A DNA stretch of 64,000 nucleotides from Trichoplax sp. H2 (GCA_003344405.1 NOWV01000002.1:248001-312000), one strand, 5' to 3'. Counted from the stretch's first letter, positions 28,369 through 40,455 are shown. Numbers and translations are program-made. Notes: generated by a model not told the origin, from the letters alone.

Positions 28369-29017
28369 ATCTGATCTCAAAAACTGGCTGATTTTATCGA
28401 TGTAAACGACAATCGGAAGCTTAACAGTTAGGATATCCAATAATTCTCCAGCTCGCAAAGCGCAAATTTGATTCTTGAAGCTGTTGCGTACCGGTAACCA
28501 GATGTAATGCCCATAAATTTTTTTTGAGTATACTGTATAATATACTACTGCATGTGGAGTACAAATGGTGTTAACGATGAATAAGTGGGTAGAGCTGGCT
28601 AGAGTCAGCGCGGCCATGGTATTTCCTGACTATAGAAGTTACTACGCCTGCCAACCGTCCGACGTCCAGCTTCTGTATAGGCGGGTCTTCCCTACATCAT
28701 TGCTAGGCTACCAAATCTTCCTCCATATGAACGTATCCTGTCTTGAGGTGCCCTTTACCTGCATAAAAAGCTAACTAAAACTGATAGAATTTCAATCCCA
28801 TTTTCAATTTACAAAGCTTACAGCTTCATAGTTGTAAATCAAGGGGAATTTTCAAGCAATGAAATTCTATACCAGAAATGTTTTGAAACTTCTCTCCGTG
28901 ATTGATGAGACCTTCCTATTCAGTCAATTTCTGTTACGTAACGTTGGAGGCTTTTGTGGAAAAAGGACAAGTTTCACTTTACCTATATAATTGAAGATGC
29001 AATCGCAATTTTGATGA
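28369..29017. other. Upstream region of LYRM4, no gene called
   Basis: The stretch 28560-28780 is less AT-rich than its surroundings and has overlapping frames on both strands (28565-28774 plus; 28369-28617 minus, in frame with LYRM4 but not conserved). Neither shows a family resemblance. The LYRM4 promoter should lie just right of 28368. Confidence 0.4.
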
Positions 29018-29682
29018 AAAGCAACCATTTTTAAACGAGTTTGCAACGATGCATATCGCGTGAGCATCATCTGTGCCAATGCATTCTACTCTACTCTATG
29101 CATTACTAATATGCAGTAACATACCTCGAGGCCCTGACAGATACCGTACAAGTTTTATTTAAAAGCAACCATTTTTCAACGAGCATCATCTATGCCAATG
29201 CATTCTACTCTACTCTATGCACTACTAATATGCAGTAACATACCTCGAGGTCCTGACAGTTACCGTACAAGTTTTATTTAAAAGCAACCATTTTTAAACG
29301 AGCTTGCAACGATGCATATCGCGTGAGCATCATCTGTGCCAATGCATTCTACTCTACTCTATGCACTACTAATATGCAGTAACATACCTCGAGGTCCTGA
29401 CAGATACCGTACAAGTTTTATTTAAAAGCAACCATTTTCAACGAGCATCATCTATGCCAATGCATTCTACTCTACTCTATGCACTACTAATATGCAGTAA
29501 TATACCTCGAGGTCCTGACAGATACCGTACAAGTTTTATTTAAAAGCAATCGTTTTTAAACGAGCTTGCAACGACCGTGAGCATCACCTGTGCCAACGCA
29601 TTCTACTCTACTCTATGCACTACTAATATGCAGTAACATACCTCGAGGTCCTGACAGTTACCGTACTAGTTTTATTTAACTT
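29018..29682. repeat. Tandem repeat of alternating long and short units
   Basis: Five consecutive units share AATGCATTCTACTCTACTCTATGCA, then CTAATATGCAGTAACATACCTCGAGG, CCTGACAG and CCGTAC. Long units (about 29020-29160 and 29281-29426, roughly 141-146 bp) include a segment with GCAACGATGCATATCGCGTGAG. Short units (about 29161-29280 and 29427-29546, roughly 120 bp) lack that segment and instead read TTTCAACGAGCATCATC. The fifth unit (about 29547-29680) is a long form with a small deletion around GCAACGACCGTGAG. Copies are nearly identical, so amplification is recent and probably happened as a long+short dimer. Confidence 0.92.
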
Positions 29683-29689
29683 AATGGAG

Positions 29690-30531
29690 GTTCCACTCGC
29701 TCTCTATGGATCGTCAGCGCAGCTTCATTTATGTATTTGTAGAAAAATTAAGCTTTCTCGTGTAAGGGAATCGGGAGAAAAATTCGGAAATTGCTTTGGA
29801 TAGTTTGCTGGCACAGTAGGATAAGTGATTACTCTTGTGAGCAATGTCAGAATTATGGGTGTACTTTAGAAGCTAGGGTGTTACAGTACGCAGCAGTTGC
29901 GGATGATAGTATACTTTACGTATATAACTTTTTTTTGATCTAGGTTGTTATGTCTAGACATAGTACGCCACTTATCATTTCATGTTCAATCACTTATTAA
30001 ACACGAAAGTGAGAATCGAAATAATGTAATTTCATGTTATCCAAGTATACTGCCTCAAGCAGTACTAAATTTAAAAAATTTTAATTTTATATGAAACGCT
30101 CAAAAGTATGAATTAGTCAAATTCAGCTAATTACAATAAATCATTGTCCATCTTAGTTGACTATTCCATCAATTGCTAGCTAATTCGTGAAATTTCCTGC
30201 TAAATTAACACAAAATGCTGACGTGATGAAAGTAGTTGGCGATAGGTTTGGATCCAGAGCACAAAAGTGAGCAAAATGCATTCATCAGAATGCGATTTGC
30301 AAAATTGCTCGTATGTATGAATTGTATTATTCAATTATTATTAATGATTGATTACACTACGAGTATATACGCGTAGTTAGGATCTACAGCATCACTTTTA
30401 CGCGCAGTACTCTCATGTGAGTTGTGCCTATGCATTCGAATCCGGAAGGTTTGGATACACAAGGAATCTAAAGCAGTTTATGATAATAATAATGGAAAAT
30501 CTTTATTCACGTCTACTGCCTCATAGAACTA
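29690..30531. other. Spacer between the tandem repeat and MRPS30
   Basis: No open frame with coding character is visible. The right end contains the 3' end of the minus-strand MRPS30 gene: TTTATT at 30502-30507 reads AATAAA on the minus strand, about 25 nt past the stop codon, and fits a poly(A) signal. Confidence 0.5.
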
Positions 30532-31572
30532 TCATTGTACAACTTCTTCCGACGCTTTAACAGATTTTTTTTTAATCACCTTGAAAGGTATAGGCTTATT
30601 AACAAAAAACTGAGCAATATGTTTCAAACACTTTTCATTAATATCGATTTCTCCATTATAACTACTGAAAAGATCCATTGTATCAGAAGCCCAGGCCATA
30701 TTTACAAGGCCTTTTTCAATGTTGTTTGTCTTTAAAGTATTCAATTGATAACACATAAAAGTAAATTGCTGACCATTAGTTATAATAGTTTGACAACATA
30801 AAGGATGCTTTAAGCTTTGACCTAGTTTACCATCCTTATTCTGTGCATGTGCAGCCAACTGTGCAAAAGACGATATAATTCCTCGAGCTATCGTTTGTTC
30901 TCTTTTATAACTTTTTCTATCAATAATTATCTGTGTGTGAATATAAGGCAATGGATTACCAATTTTATAACCGGGAAAGCTATCAAGATGAACATGCCTC
31001 TTGAATAAGCCTAGATCGCCAACAGGTAAATATTTAGCGGGTCGAAGTTGTTCTATCTTGGGTTCAGCAAATTTGCCTAGTGGAAATTTGCATCTTAAAA
31101 CATACGTTGGACGATCTTCAATTTGAAACATTTCAAAATCACGCGTCCAATAAGCAGCGATTGTCGGCCGATAGGCTAACGAAGCCTTACTCATGTAGGG
31201 ATGCTCGTCCAGTGGATTAATTGACCAAAAAATTCTCATGATATCTTGTAGTAAACCCTGAGCGAAAGGTTCAGCTTTGGAGCGATGATTGGATTCTATT
31301 TGAAATAGCTTAGCTTGTAGTATTGATTTATGTAAATAAGATGATAATCGTTTGAGGGTTGCTTCAGTTACGCTTTCATCATAAACTTCAGGCATTCCTT
31401 CTTGTAATACAGATTTGGTTAGCCATAGGTATTTTGAATCGCATTGAATCGCTTGCGTTCGAGGAGGGACCATGAATGCATGCTTGATCGTCTTGAGCGA
31501 AACCAATGGAAAAAGACGGTCTTTATTTTTCCCCTTAAATTGACGAGCAACAACTTGCTTTATTGCTTTCAT
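30532..31572 (-). CDS. MRPS30: Mitochondrial ribosomal protein MRPS30 (mL65, PDCD9 family)
   Basis: One uninterrupted frame of 346 codons. The match to human MRPS30 runs from HAFMVPPRTQA (human KYMVYPQTFA) through LPYIHTQIII (CYGHTQF) to a strong C-terminal block, CCQTIITNGQQFTFMCYQLN, then LVNMAWASDT and HIAQFFVNKP. The protein is a mitoribosome component, now assigned to the large subunit. Human MRPS30 is 439 residues, and here about 50 N-terminal residues and the targeting sequence are missing. An in-frame TAG lies at 31582-31584, nine bases before the ATG, but a CAGTAG acceptor directly upstream could join a short 5' exon I did not find. So the start at 31572 is provisional. The gene is divergent from TRAPPC2L, 0.7 kb away. 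A single long exon is unusual next to intron-dense neighbours. Confidence 0.93.
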   Translation of the reverse strand: MKAIKQVVARQFKGKNKDRLFPLVSLKTIKHAFMVPPRTQAIQCDSKYLWLTKSVLQEGMPEVYDESVTEATLKRLSSYLHKSILQAKLFQIESNHRSKAEPFAQGLLQDIMRIFWSINPLDEHPYMSKASLAYRPTIAAYWTRDFEMFQIEDRPTYVLRCKFPLGKFAEPKIEQLRPAKYLPVGDLGLFKRHVHLDSFPGYKIGNPLPYIHTQIIIDRKSYKREQTIARGIISSFAQLAAHAQNKDGKLGQSLKHPLCCQTIITNGQQFTFMCYQLNTLKTNNIEKGLVNMAWASDTMDLFSSYNGEIDINEKCLKHIAQFFVNKPIPFKVIKKKSVKASEEVVQ

Positions 31573-32295
31573 AATTTTATTCTACTGCTATTGGAATTGC
31601 TTGTTAACTTAAATCTGCATCAATGATAGCATCCAAAGTTTCATCTTGTAATGTTAACTTGAATGAATTTTCGGCGATCAGCCAGCTCGATCTCCAATTT
31701 GGAGGTACTGGTACTGATGCAGCTGGACGGGATCACATATGTGAGAACTGGCCCAATGCAAGCTAAACTTGGACGGCATCGTTTCATCCACTACAGTACT
31801 ACTTGCATAGCGCAGTGTATGCGTTGTAGCATAGTCATCCTGAATACAAGTGATACAGTACGGTACAGTACAGTACCGTACAGTGTACAGTATACTGTCG
31901 ATATCATACTACTGTACACTGTACACTGTAGGCAGCATACTACTGTACTGTACTGTACCGTGTACAGGCTGCGGTACAGTACAGTAGAAGCAAATTGAAG
32001 TCGGGCCTTTGCGATGAAGACCGATGCAATTCGCCAGACTGACCAAGAAAGGCAACCCTTGCAGTTTAGTTGGAATTTGGATGGCATGCATGTCCGGTGG
32101 TAGGAAGAATTAGAATAGCTCTACGATTGAACGACAGACTACTGGATTCATCGATCATTTACAACCTCAATAACTTATAGTTTTAACTAAAGGTACTTTT
32201 AAGGGTACTTGATAATATCCTTGAAAACTCCTACTTGAAGGTTCAAAACTGTGTCATCATCTCCAGAAATCAAAATTATTCCTTGATCGTTGAAG
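31573..32295. other. Divergent intergenic region MRPS30/TRAPPC2L
   Basis: This shared upstream region should hold promoters for both divergent genes and possibly a 5' exon of MRPS30. It contains one of the densest GTAC-type repeat clusters of the window (31854-31987). Frames at 31663-31998 (+) and 31791-32091 (-) read straight through the repeat and are translation artefacts of it. Confidence 0.55.
31854..31987. repeat. Dense cluster of self-complementary GTAC-type repeats
   Basis: At least eight copies of TACAGTAC, TACTGTAC and GTACACTGTACA variants are packed into about 134 bp, partly back to back, e.g. GGTACAGTACAGTACCGTAC and CTGTACACTGTACACTG. Each motif is its own reverse complement or nearly so, so the cluster can form small hairpins on either strand. 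Confidence 0.85.
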
Positions 32296-33564
32296 ATGGC
32301 TGTATGTGTTGCTGTTATTGCAAGAGATGTAAGTGCACGAACGAAACACCTTGCATTCAAATGATAACCGTTATACATTGTTGTGTAGATTACAATAATG
32401 TAGTAGTGAATGGATACTATCGGTCCATAGTTTAGCAACACTATACGAGTAATACATCCTACCATGATACAAGACGTGTATGCAAAGCAATATTGCAAAC
32501 CTGTATCGGGAAGCTTTCTACATATTTTAAACCGCACTACGTTAGAGTAACTTCAACTCTGATTTTAATCCATTTGTCCATGTTCTATTATAGTAATTGT
32601 TATTTTATTTCGTTTAATGACAGAACTACCCTTTGTATATACGAACAGCCGAGCCCGATCACGAGCTGAAATTCCATTATATAGCTCATACTTCACTAGA
32701 TGTGATTGAGGAAAAATGTACGGTATCATATCTTACTGTAGCTATGACCGACGTCATGCACTCGGTAGAATAAATGTCACAGGTAAACCTGATCTTACTA
32801 TACTTTGCTATATATCTTAATTAGTGGCAACGTTAACCAAAACAACTAGCGATATGCGTGAACTATATCTGGGAATACTTTATCCAACGGAAGATTACAA
32901 AGTGTATCCTTCTACAAATTAAACTACCTATTCCTTTTAATAACGTAAATGTTGATGCTGTTATCAATTCAAGTGTTAAATAACTTCTGATCATGATTAC
33001 GGTAGAGCTCCATGTATGAAATTGCTGTACGTGTATTCTTCCTTAAACTATCTCAAGTTACGGATATGTTACCAATACCAAAATAAAATTTGTGGTGGTT
33101 GTCGACGCTTCTGGAATTAATTATCGAGATACTGAAATGAGGGCGGTAAGTTCAATTCGATACTATTCGTGCTAGGCAGATGATTTTCACTATAAATATT
33201 TATGTACATGTTAGTTTGTAAACTGTTTTTTCTGTAAAATTAATTTCTAGATATTTCGCAAACTACATCACGCATATTCCGATGTTATATCAAATCCTTT
33301 TTATACTCCAGAAACCACCATAACATCGCCGTAAGTATCAAAAGCTGACAGACAATTCTAGCGTATTGAACATTGACGTAGATATTATTGGTGATAATCA
33401 CCAACTATAATACCTAAAGAACTGTAGCACTCTGCACAATCTTAATGGTAGCTATTAGTAATATCTAGTAGGAAATCTTTAGTAATAAATTTTTTGTATG
33501 TTGATTTTTTGATAGAAATTTCGATAAAGCAGTACGAAATATAATGGTAAAAGTAGATGCATAG
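32296..33564 (+). CDS. TRAPPC2L: Trafficking protein particle complex subunit 2-like
   Basis: Six exons: 32296-32328, 32624-32717, 32825-32903, 33058-33145, 33251-33330, 33516-33564. The frame is 423 nt, 140 residues, the same length as human TRAPPC2L. The sequence starts [18 protein letters not shown] and continues [68 protein letters not shown], all aligning with the human protein in order. TRAPPC2L is a longin-fold subunit of TRAPP complexes, which activate Rab1/Rab11-type GTPases in ER-Golgi and Golgi traffic. Exon 1 has only 11 codons and was recognised from its MAVC start and GTAAGT donor. The gene is divergent from MRPS30 and convergent with PABPN1. Confidence 0.96.
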
Positions 33565-34803
33565 CCCGTACGAACGTCGTCATGGGTGAATCCAACGCTT
33601 AACGAAATTGAGCGCATTACTGCTACATTAACACCAGAAGTAACGCTGTCCACTATCATGGGATATACACGTACAGAAGCTGCACACTGTCCCATAGATG
33701 AATTCATCCTAAAACAGCCTTTCTGTATTATAGGTGTGTAGCAGAGAAACCTTCGCCGAGTTAATCAATCAATTAGCCGTAATTAAACCATATATCTAAC
33801 TGTATATTTCTTTCTTGCGACAACTATCCTACCACATTCATAGACACATGCGTTATATCTTTCTTCATTTTTTTGTATCTTATCAATTTCTGGATATGAA
33901 TATCATAATTAAAGTGATTGCAAAGATTCCTTTATTGAGATATTTTCTCTGGCTGTGAGATGACTTTTGAAATGTAACCTATTCTATTAATTATTTCCAT
34001 TTTAGTAGAGAAATAGTTCAGTCTTAGTGCTGTAAAGCAGTACTACACTGTATTATATTTTTTATTTTTATACAGGTTATTAGTAATGACGTCAACAAAC
34101 ATTTACAGAATATAAAAGTCATATCGCAGTAATGATAACTTGATACTATGTTTAGGCACCAATCAGCTCCATACGTACATTGTTAATGCTACCAGATCAT
34201 GTACGAATACTCGTATGTACAAAATTAATTAAGTTAAGCCTCGCAAGATAGTTTACAAGAAGTAACTTTACAAAGTTTTTATCATAACGGTAAATTCTTA
34301 CATATAAGGTAAAATCGTGTAAGCGTGTACCTTTGGCAAGCTGCAATTGCACAGATAACGCTCCACTTGAGTGAGTGAATAGTAATTTCACAATAGACAA
34401 AATCTATAGATTTTAATGACCGTAAATTTTCTCCAGAACATAGCAATTCAAATCTAAAGCAGAAAATGATGTTGTTATCAAATTCTTATCGTGAATCTTC
34501 CAGATAATATGAAGACTTTCATTCATTCGGAAGCAATAGCGTACAACATAGAACTAGAACATGACTCTAAGCGTCATTAAGTAGCCAATACATAAAAGAA
34601 ACATTATTTTGAGATCAAATGCTATAAAAGCCACGGAAAGAGTTTCCATTTCGAATATATGTAGTATATATAACAAATGATATAGGGAAGTTAGATGCGT
34701 ACATTTATTCTTGGATGTACGCTAGTATGGCTTTCAATACGGCCTGTATACATTTCTTCTAAACCTATAAAATATCGATGAAAGCTTAAGTTATTGGCAC
34801 ATC
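33565..34803. other. Convergent spacer TRAPPC2L/PABPN1
   Basis: Both flanking genes end here. Open frames at 33465-33707 (-) and 34197-34400 (-) are antisense to TRAPPC2L or isolated and show no family features. No RNA gene or repeat array is visible. Confidence 0.5.
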
Positions 34804-36542
34804 CTAGAAAAGTACTACAAAGAAGATGAGATTGTATACAGTAGGCGCTGCATTGCTACAGTACCTGCTACGCCTTCTGGGTCCACCTACACCACCATGC
34901 CGAAATGGTCGTCGTCCGCGGCGAAATCCTCTGTCTGTGGAACTAACACCAGGGCGATTAGTTCGTTTAGGTGATACCTATCAATGAATAATTGATATTA
35001 AGTTATTGAGTACGTCCCAAGATCAAGAAGAGTATGCCAATTTATTTATCATATCGATTTTAACTCAAACCTTTATTTGCCTTCCACGGAATAATGAATC
35101 ATCTAAAGCCATTGCAGTTTTCACCGATTCTTTATCGGAGAATTCAATGTAAGCAAATCTACAGTAAATATAAACGTTGTGTATTGTTATACAACACTTA
35201 TCCTATGGTATTTAATTAAGTAAGGTTCATTGCAGGCGATCATGCATGACCAAGTGAACGTCCAAGGGTATGAAAGCAGTGCAATTTTTCAGCTTATCAG
35301 GTTGCAAATGTTAGCTGAAAATACCCTAGTTTAGTTAAAATTCTCTACAAATTTATTTATTTTTGGTGTATATTATGCAATGTTTACAGCTTCAACATTG
35401 AGTTTAGCAAATTGATAAGAGAACTCCTCCGAATGGAAATGAGTTTACTTTTAATTACCCTTTGGGATGACCACTGAATTTATCACATAAGATCGTGACT
35501 CTGTTTACTGATCCACAACCATGAAAATGTTGTTCTAACTCTTCTGCAGTTGCTGCATAGTCAACCTATATTATTGGAGAATTTACATTGGAAATGGGGA
35601 TATGAAATTGCTAATTTTCAGGCTGAAGAAATCTATACAATAAGGAAAGAAATAGTTCAAGTTCGATTACGCGTACATTTCCGACATATACTGAACGTGC
35701 ATCCGCTTCAGCCTTATCCTCCGTTGTTCCTTAAATTAATTTGAAAAATTTAAAATTCTACCATTATTATATGGTAAATTGATTTCATCTTGGAGGCTAA
35801 CGTGTTGTTACCATAATGAGTAGACAGGACTAATACGCGGCGGTATACTTGTAATAAGTTTCAATAGCCAACCTTCTTACCTGCTGATCCTAAAACACTT
35901 TTTTCGACCTCATTTTGCATTTCTTTCAACTTTTCAGCTTCTTCTTCCATTTCTTTTACGCGAGCTTTTATGGCTTGCAATTCCTACAAAACAGATCAAC
36001 GTCATGCATAACTCATTTTGCAACTAATCTGACAGATTGTTTTCAATTTGATATTGATCATGGAATGAGTGCCAAGACAAGTACGATCAACTGAAGGCAA
36101 GCATTCTACGTACTTTGTAGTCTGTAGTGCAGTATTACTAATGGAAGATTGTCGACAGCCTGTATCAACCATCATAATTCATTGTTATGAGCAAAATAAA
36201 AAGAAAGAATTTCTCCTTGACTGAAGTATTCAGGAGTGCTTGTCGTCAGCGCACACCTTTGTAATGACAGTGCACTTGAGCAATGACCAACTACTGATGG
36301 ACATAACGCAATACTGTACTGTAATATCTATCTTGGATACTATTCTACAAGAATACTTGTATATCCGATGCGAAGATGAAAATAAAAAGGTGACCTACTG
36401 GATCATCAGCTTCATTATCGCCAGTTAAAAGACTATCGGTAGCCATAGCACTTTCCTCTTTGGTATCATTGGTTGAATTGCCATCCATAAAGAATGATAC
36501 CTCACCTTCGCCGCCATTTAAATCTGACTCTAATTCAGCCAT
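34804..36542 (-). CDS. PABPN1: Nuclear poly(A)-binding protein 1
   Basis: Six exons, in transcript order: 36542-36399, 35983-35881, 35729-35677, 35565-35459, 35158-35071, 34977-34804. The frame is 669 nt, 222 residues. The N-terminus is acidic ([20 protein letters not shown]) without the alanine tract of mammals. A coiled coil follows with [20 protein letters not shown], then one RRM with RNP2 SVYVGNV and RNP1 KGFAYIEF, the block [20 protein letters not shown], and an Arg/Gly-rich tail ([14 protein letters not shown]) of the kind methylated in the family. PABPN1 coats nascent poly(A) tails in the nucleus, stimulates poly(A) polymerase and sets tail length. The last exon is read to a TAG at 34804, but an internal AG|GTACTG near the RRRSR codons could be a donor to a further exon, so the extreme C-terminus is uncertain. 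Confidence 0.94.
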
Positions 36543-38266
36543 CTTTTGATTACTATTTGATACAATCGTATAATATCAATGTCTTAAATAAGAGGGCAAA
36601 TCAAGGCTTCAAGTATTTGAAAATGGGATTTCACTGCTTATCTGTTAAGATAAATTATAGATCTCTCAAGATTCCTCCAGATACAAAGTAGTCTAGGATA
36701 AATAAATGGCAACGAAGGCTAAGCTTTTACAGCATCATTTCCCACTTACGATAGAGCTGCTGATTGTAGTACGTTTTGCAACGTAGTGACACAATACCGA
36801 CCGTTCCGGTACAGTACTGTAACGTCAACGTTGACCGCGTCACCCTACGCTTTGGGTATCGCCAGTGGCATCATACGGTGTTGCTACTACAATACACTCG
36901 AGTACAATGCTACAGTACTGTACTGTAGTTAGCAGCACGGTGAGGCAAAGCCCGCCACGGGCTGCAGCTCCTCTTTTCATTTTACCTGCAGTCCTGTCCA
37001 AGATTATTATTTTATTTTATCCATACCGTATGATCACAGGACTGGGCTGTGTACCAACCTGCATGATGGTTACGTCCAGCAATATTACTGGAAGCACTAT
37101 AAGCAACTTGGTAATTGTCACTATCCCTTTGTGACACCGTCAGAGTGCAATGGACATTGTACAGTACAGTGCTGTACTGTACAGTACTGTACTGTACACT
37201 CTTTTAAAACATCACGTCGCCACCTTGAGTTTTGCACGGTAGTGTCATGAGTTTTGCATGCTGACTACAGTAAGCACTTTTCTACAGTGTACAGTGTACA
37301 GTGTGCACCAGCGTACAGTAGACGTGTAGTACTGAGTTTTGCACGATAGTGTCATGAGTTTTGCATGATCACTACAGTACGAACTTTTCTACAGTGCACA
37401 CTCGACAGTGTACAGTACACGTCCAGTGCGTCCGTCCGGTGCAGTACTGTACGGTATAGTACGGTCCAGTTACGAACTTTTCTACAGTGTACTGTACAGT
37501 GTGCACTAGCATACACTACGTCCGTCCGGTGTCATGACTGTAACGGTACGCATGCGCAGTATAGGGTGAGGAAATCAATTCATTAAACTTAACTTCAACT
37601 TGTCTTGTATCATGGCGACAGCGATAATGTAACGTAAAAAAAGGTACAAGCAAAATATCATAAAAAAGGGATCGACTAGTTGTATATACAACAAATGTCT
37701 TCTCTGATTTATTCATAATAATAATAATCAATATTCCCCCTAGACGCGTAATCATCTTACATCTCGTCTCGGATTGCTAATTGCAGACTATATCCACTCA
37801 AGTTTGTAGACTACTACTGTACAGTGTTGAAGAATAATGAATAATAGGATTGCAGTTTGCAAGCCTGTTGTACACTTCATCAAGTGATTGTACAGTAGTA
37901 GAATGGACTAGAGAAGAAAATGAAAGAGAACTTCTTCGTCTTTCGTAGTTGAGCAATTTCTCATCGTTGCACAGCAGGCACAACAAACGCGCTACTGCCT
38001 AATACGTAACTATGGCACCATAGACTATACTAGATAGATTAAGGCCATCAACATCGATAGAATAAGATATTTCAACAGTAAACAGTGTACTATATACTGT
38101 ACTTTACCTGGTATGAGTGCCTGGTACCAGTCGTCGATGACATACGTCGTACAGTAGTTCACAGTTGCCGCTGGACGCTGCCGTAAAAGCAATCATTAAT
38201 TGGTGTGGAATAGCCGGACGGAGCTAGAAGCAAAAATCATCTTGAGTTTCTTGAATATTCTGCAGC
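36543..38266. other. Divergent spacer PABPN1/FAM210B
   Basis: This 1.7-kb region is unusually rich in repeats: GTAC-type elements from 36805 onward and a tandem repeat at 37225-37545. It is less AT-rich between 36800 and 37150. Small frames (36865-37134, 37365-37586) pass through the repeats. No gene is supported. Promoters of the two divergent genes should lie at its ends. Confidence 0.5.
37145..37545. repeat. GTAC-rich tandem repeat
   Basis: The part 37158-37200 is almost pure TACTGTAC/TACAGTAC. It is followed by two to three copies of a unit of roughly 110-130 bp: GAGTTTTGCACGGTAGTGTC, then ATGAGTTTTGCATG, CTACAGTA, CTTTTCTACAGTG and a GTACAGTGTACA stretch, starting near 37227 and 37333. 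A third, partial copy from about 37470 begins at the GAACTTTTCTACAGTG part. CGTCCGTCCGGTG occurs twice, near 37428 and 37519. Confidence 0.8.
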
Positions 38267-39458
38267 ATGTATGCATATAACTTCATTTGTAGGAGAAGTT
38301 TAACATTATCACCTTGCAGAGTGTTAAGCAGGTTTTTAGTCAATAGTTCCACCACGGTTAATTATACAATCAATACTTGCAAGTTATTATCCAAACGCCA
38401 AGCAACTCTCCTTACTAAACAGGCATCTTGTCCAAAATCGATCAATACGACAACGATGTCCAACCGCCTGATTGCTCGTAATCTATCTTCAAAATCGACA
38501 AATGGCGATACAAATACAACGAATGGAGCTGTAAATCAAACTAATATATCTACTTTACAACGTCTACGAGTGGTTTTTCGAGATTATGGTACCTGTGCTA
38601 TCATCTTTCATATAGCAGTCAGTTTGCTATCAGTAGGTTGTTGGTATATGGTCGTAGAGAGGTAAGCTAAACATAGGTACAAACCAATAGCTACTGTACT
38701 AGAGCGTTTCCAAACATCCATTGCACCCACTATCATCAGATCAGCAGTGTATTTTTATAAAGTAAAGCCAATAGCCTCAGTTCTGCAAGCAAAGAAAGAC
38801 GTTCGAGGACTACTTAACATTATTAGACAGCCAGTACCGCATCGATGAATGCTGCGTATGACAATATGAGGAGGCAATGATGGCTAGCGATAGATTTACT
38901 GTACAGCATAGAGGACACTTCCACTTTTTCAAGCCACTTTCATCACTGTAGAAATAAAATTGATTTCTGTTAGTAAAGTAAACTTGTAGCAGAAAGTAAG
39001 CTATATCTGAGGTTATTTACCAAGGCCTCTTGAGTCAAGATATCATCCCATACGATCATTGCGATTATGTCAGCTGTAGCTAACACTGCAATGTCGTAGT
39101 AGATCTTGATGTAGTATCTACTCTACTGCACGCTGATTAGCAAAACTCTCAATATCCCTTCAACATCACGAAATATTTTAACTTGTGGCCTTTTCATAAT
39201 TTTATTCTTATTAGTGGTATAGACATCAAGACTTGGATGCAAAAAATTGGCTTTAGTGAAAAATTTCTTCAATCGGTATTTACCACCAGTGCTGGAACAT
39301 TTATTGTTGCATATGCAATCCATAAAACAACAGCAATTCCAAGAGCTATGTTAACAATATCTGTAACACCGCTGATTGTCCGCCACCTTAGACGCATCGG
39401 ATGGATGAGAAAACCTGTTGTTGCTGCATCTGCAAGCCCCAAAGTTTCTAAACCCTAA
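38267..39458 (+). CDS. FAM210B: FAM210B-like mitochondrial membrane protein (DUF1279)
   Basis: Two exons: 38267-38661 and 39215-39458; 639 nt, 212 residues. The N-terminal 90 residues are rich in Ser, Thr, Arg and Lys with few acidic residues, as expected for mitochondrial targeting. The DUF1279 domain reads RVVFRDYGTCAIIFHIAVSL with a membrane segment through LLSVGCWYMVV, then GIDIKTWMQKIGFSEKF, GTFIVAYAIHKTTAIPRA, and TPLIVRHLRRIGWMRKP. FIVAYAIHK and the short Pro/Lys tail are closer to vertebrate FAM210B than FAM210A. FAM210B is a mitochondrial membrane protein linked to erythroid haem/iron metabolism and respiration. The gene is convergent with the Aurora kinase gene, the same relation as FAM210B-AURKA in human. 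The Met at 38267 is the first in frame; another at residue 65 is possible. Confidence 0.9.
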
Positions 39459-39788
39459 CTGACTATAGTCGCAGTTGTAATAATCACTACTATAAATTTT
39501 TCTCTTTAGCTGTTGTAAACTGAAATCATAACATCCAAAATGCTATTCTAAATCATGTTAACAATTGCTGTAGAAATGACCTTCTTTCAAAATTTCCTTT
39601 GCGACTACCTGTGAAATAGCATTATTCATTTCTCTGTGATATATGGGTAAGCTTATTGAGATATACTATAAGGGTCTACTGTTAACGTGCCATAGTGTTA
39701 GCCTATTTTTTAAGATTATTTCAAGCAACTAGTGACTAGAAAATAGATTAAACTCCATATCGTTGTACTAGAACGTTATAAACATACT

Positions 39789-40137
39789 TTTCGCGAATAC
39801 AAATTTAATTATCGTATGAAATTCACAAGTCAAATATGATGATACATGCGAATATGAAAAAAATGAAACGTTTTTTGTTAGATCGCTAGCAATCGCAAAT
39901 TAAATGTTATTATTGTGATAGATTCGTAAAGATGTTGATATCTTACAGATGATACAGTAGCTATATAACTATACAGTCTAATTGCACAACTCAATAGTAA
40001 TTTATTCCAGAGCATTTACCTAAAGCCATCGGTGTACTCTATGTTACTGTATAATATATCGCTATTACTGTATGTACAGTACTGTATGCGATTTATTAAA
40101 ATGGCATCAAGAAAATAAAAAATACTACGTATCATAT
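39789..40137. repeat. Duplicated segment, copy 1, left of assembly gap
   Basis: About 349 bp, from TTTCGCGAATACAAATTTAA to CTACGTATCATAT, is almost identical to 40476-40845 on the other side of the N run. Differences are a few substitutions and small insertions in copy 2. Confidence 0.95.
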
Positions 40138-40455
40138 TGTTACAATTTCCAAATTTTGTAACAAGTACTAGATCTGCACTCAGCAAGGAGACCCAGTAAT
40201 TAAGTTGAAGAACTAACTTTATTGTTAAAATGAAGAATTTATATACTTTCTTTATTGTGACCTTTGATCTACTGACGTAGATCACAAGATCATCACTAAC
40301 AGAAAGCTTTCCCTAGTTTAGTCATTACAAATAGACTATCATGCCAAGTATGGCAACATGAGAATACATATATAGATAACCTTAATATAGTACCATAACT
40401 ACATCTATATACGCCTGACGCGATAACATCGTGATATTTAACCATATATAGAAAG

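Noticed and set aside
28279-28617. Minus-strand 112-codon protein starting at 28617
   Set aside because: Only the last 28 codons, from 28368, match LYRM4. The upstream part is not conserved, and the frame past 28283 is intron.
29018-29682. CRISPR-like array
   Set aside because: The spacing looks regular, but the units repeat along their whole length without unique spacers, and the DNA is eukaryotic.
31663-32091. Open frames of 98-111 codons on both strands
   Set aside because: They are created by the self-complementary GTAC repeat, which is open in several frames on both strands; the peptides (e.g. YCTVYRLRYSTV) are repeat translations.
32199-32537. Minus-strand 112-codon frame
   Set aside because: It is antisense to TRAPPC2L exon 1 and its first intron, and the plus strand there has a conserved start and donor.
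33465-33707. Minus-strand 80-codon frame
   Set aside because: It is antisense to the last TRAPPC2L exon and shows no family resemblance.
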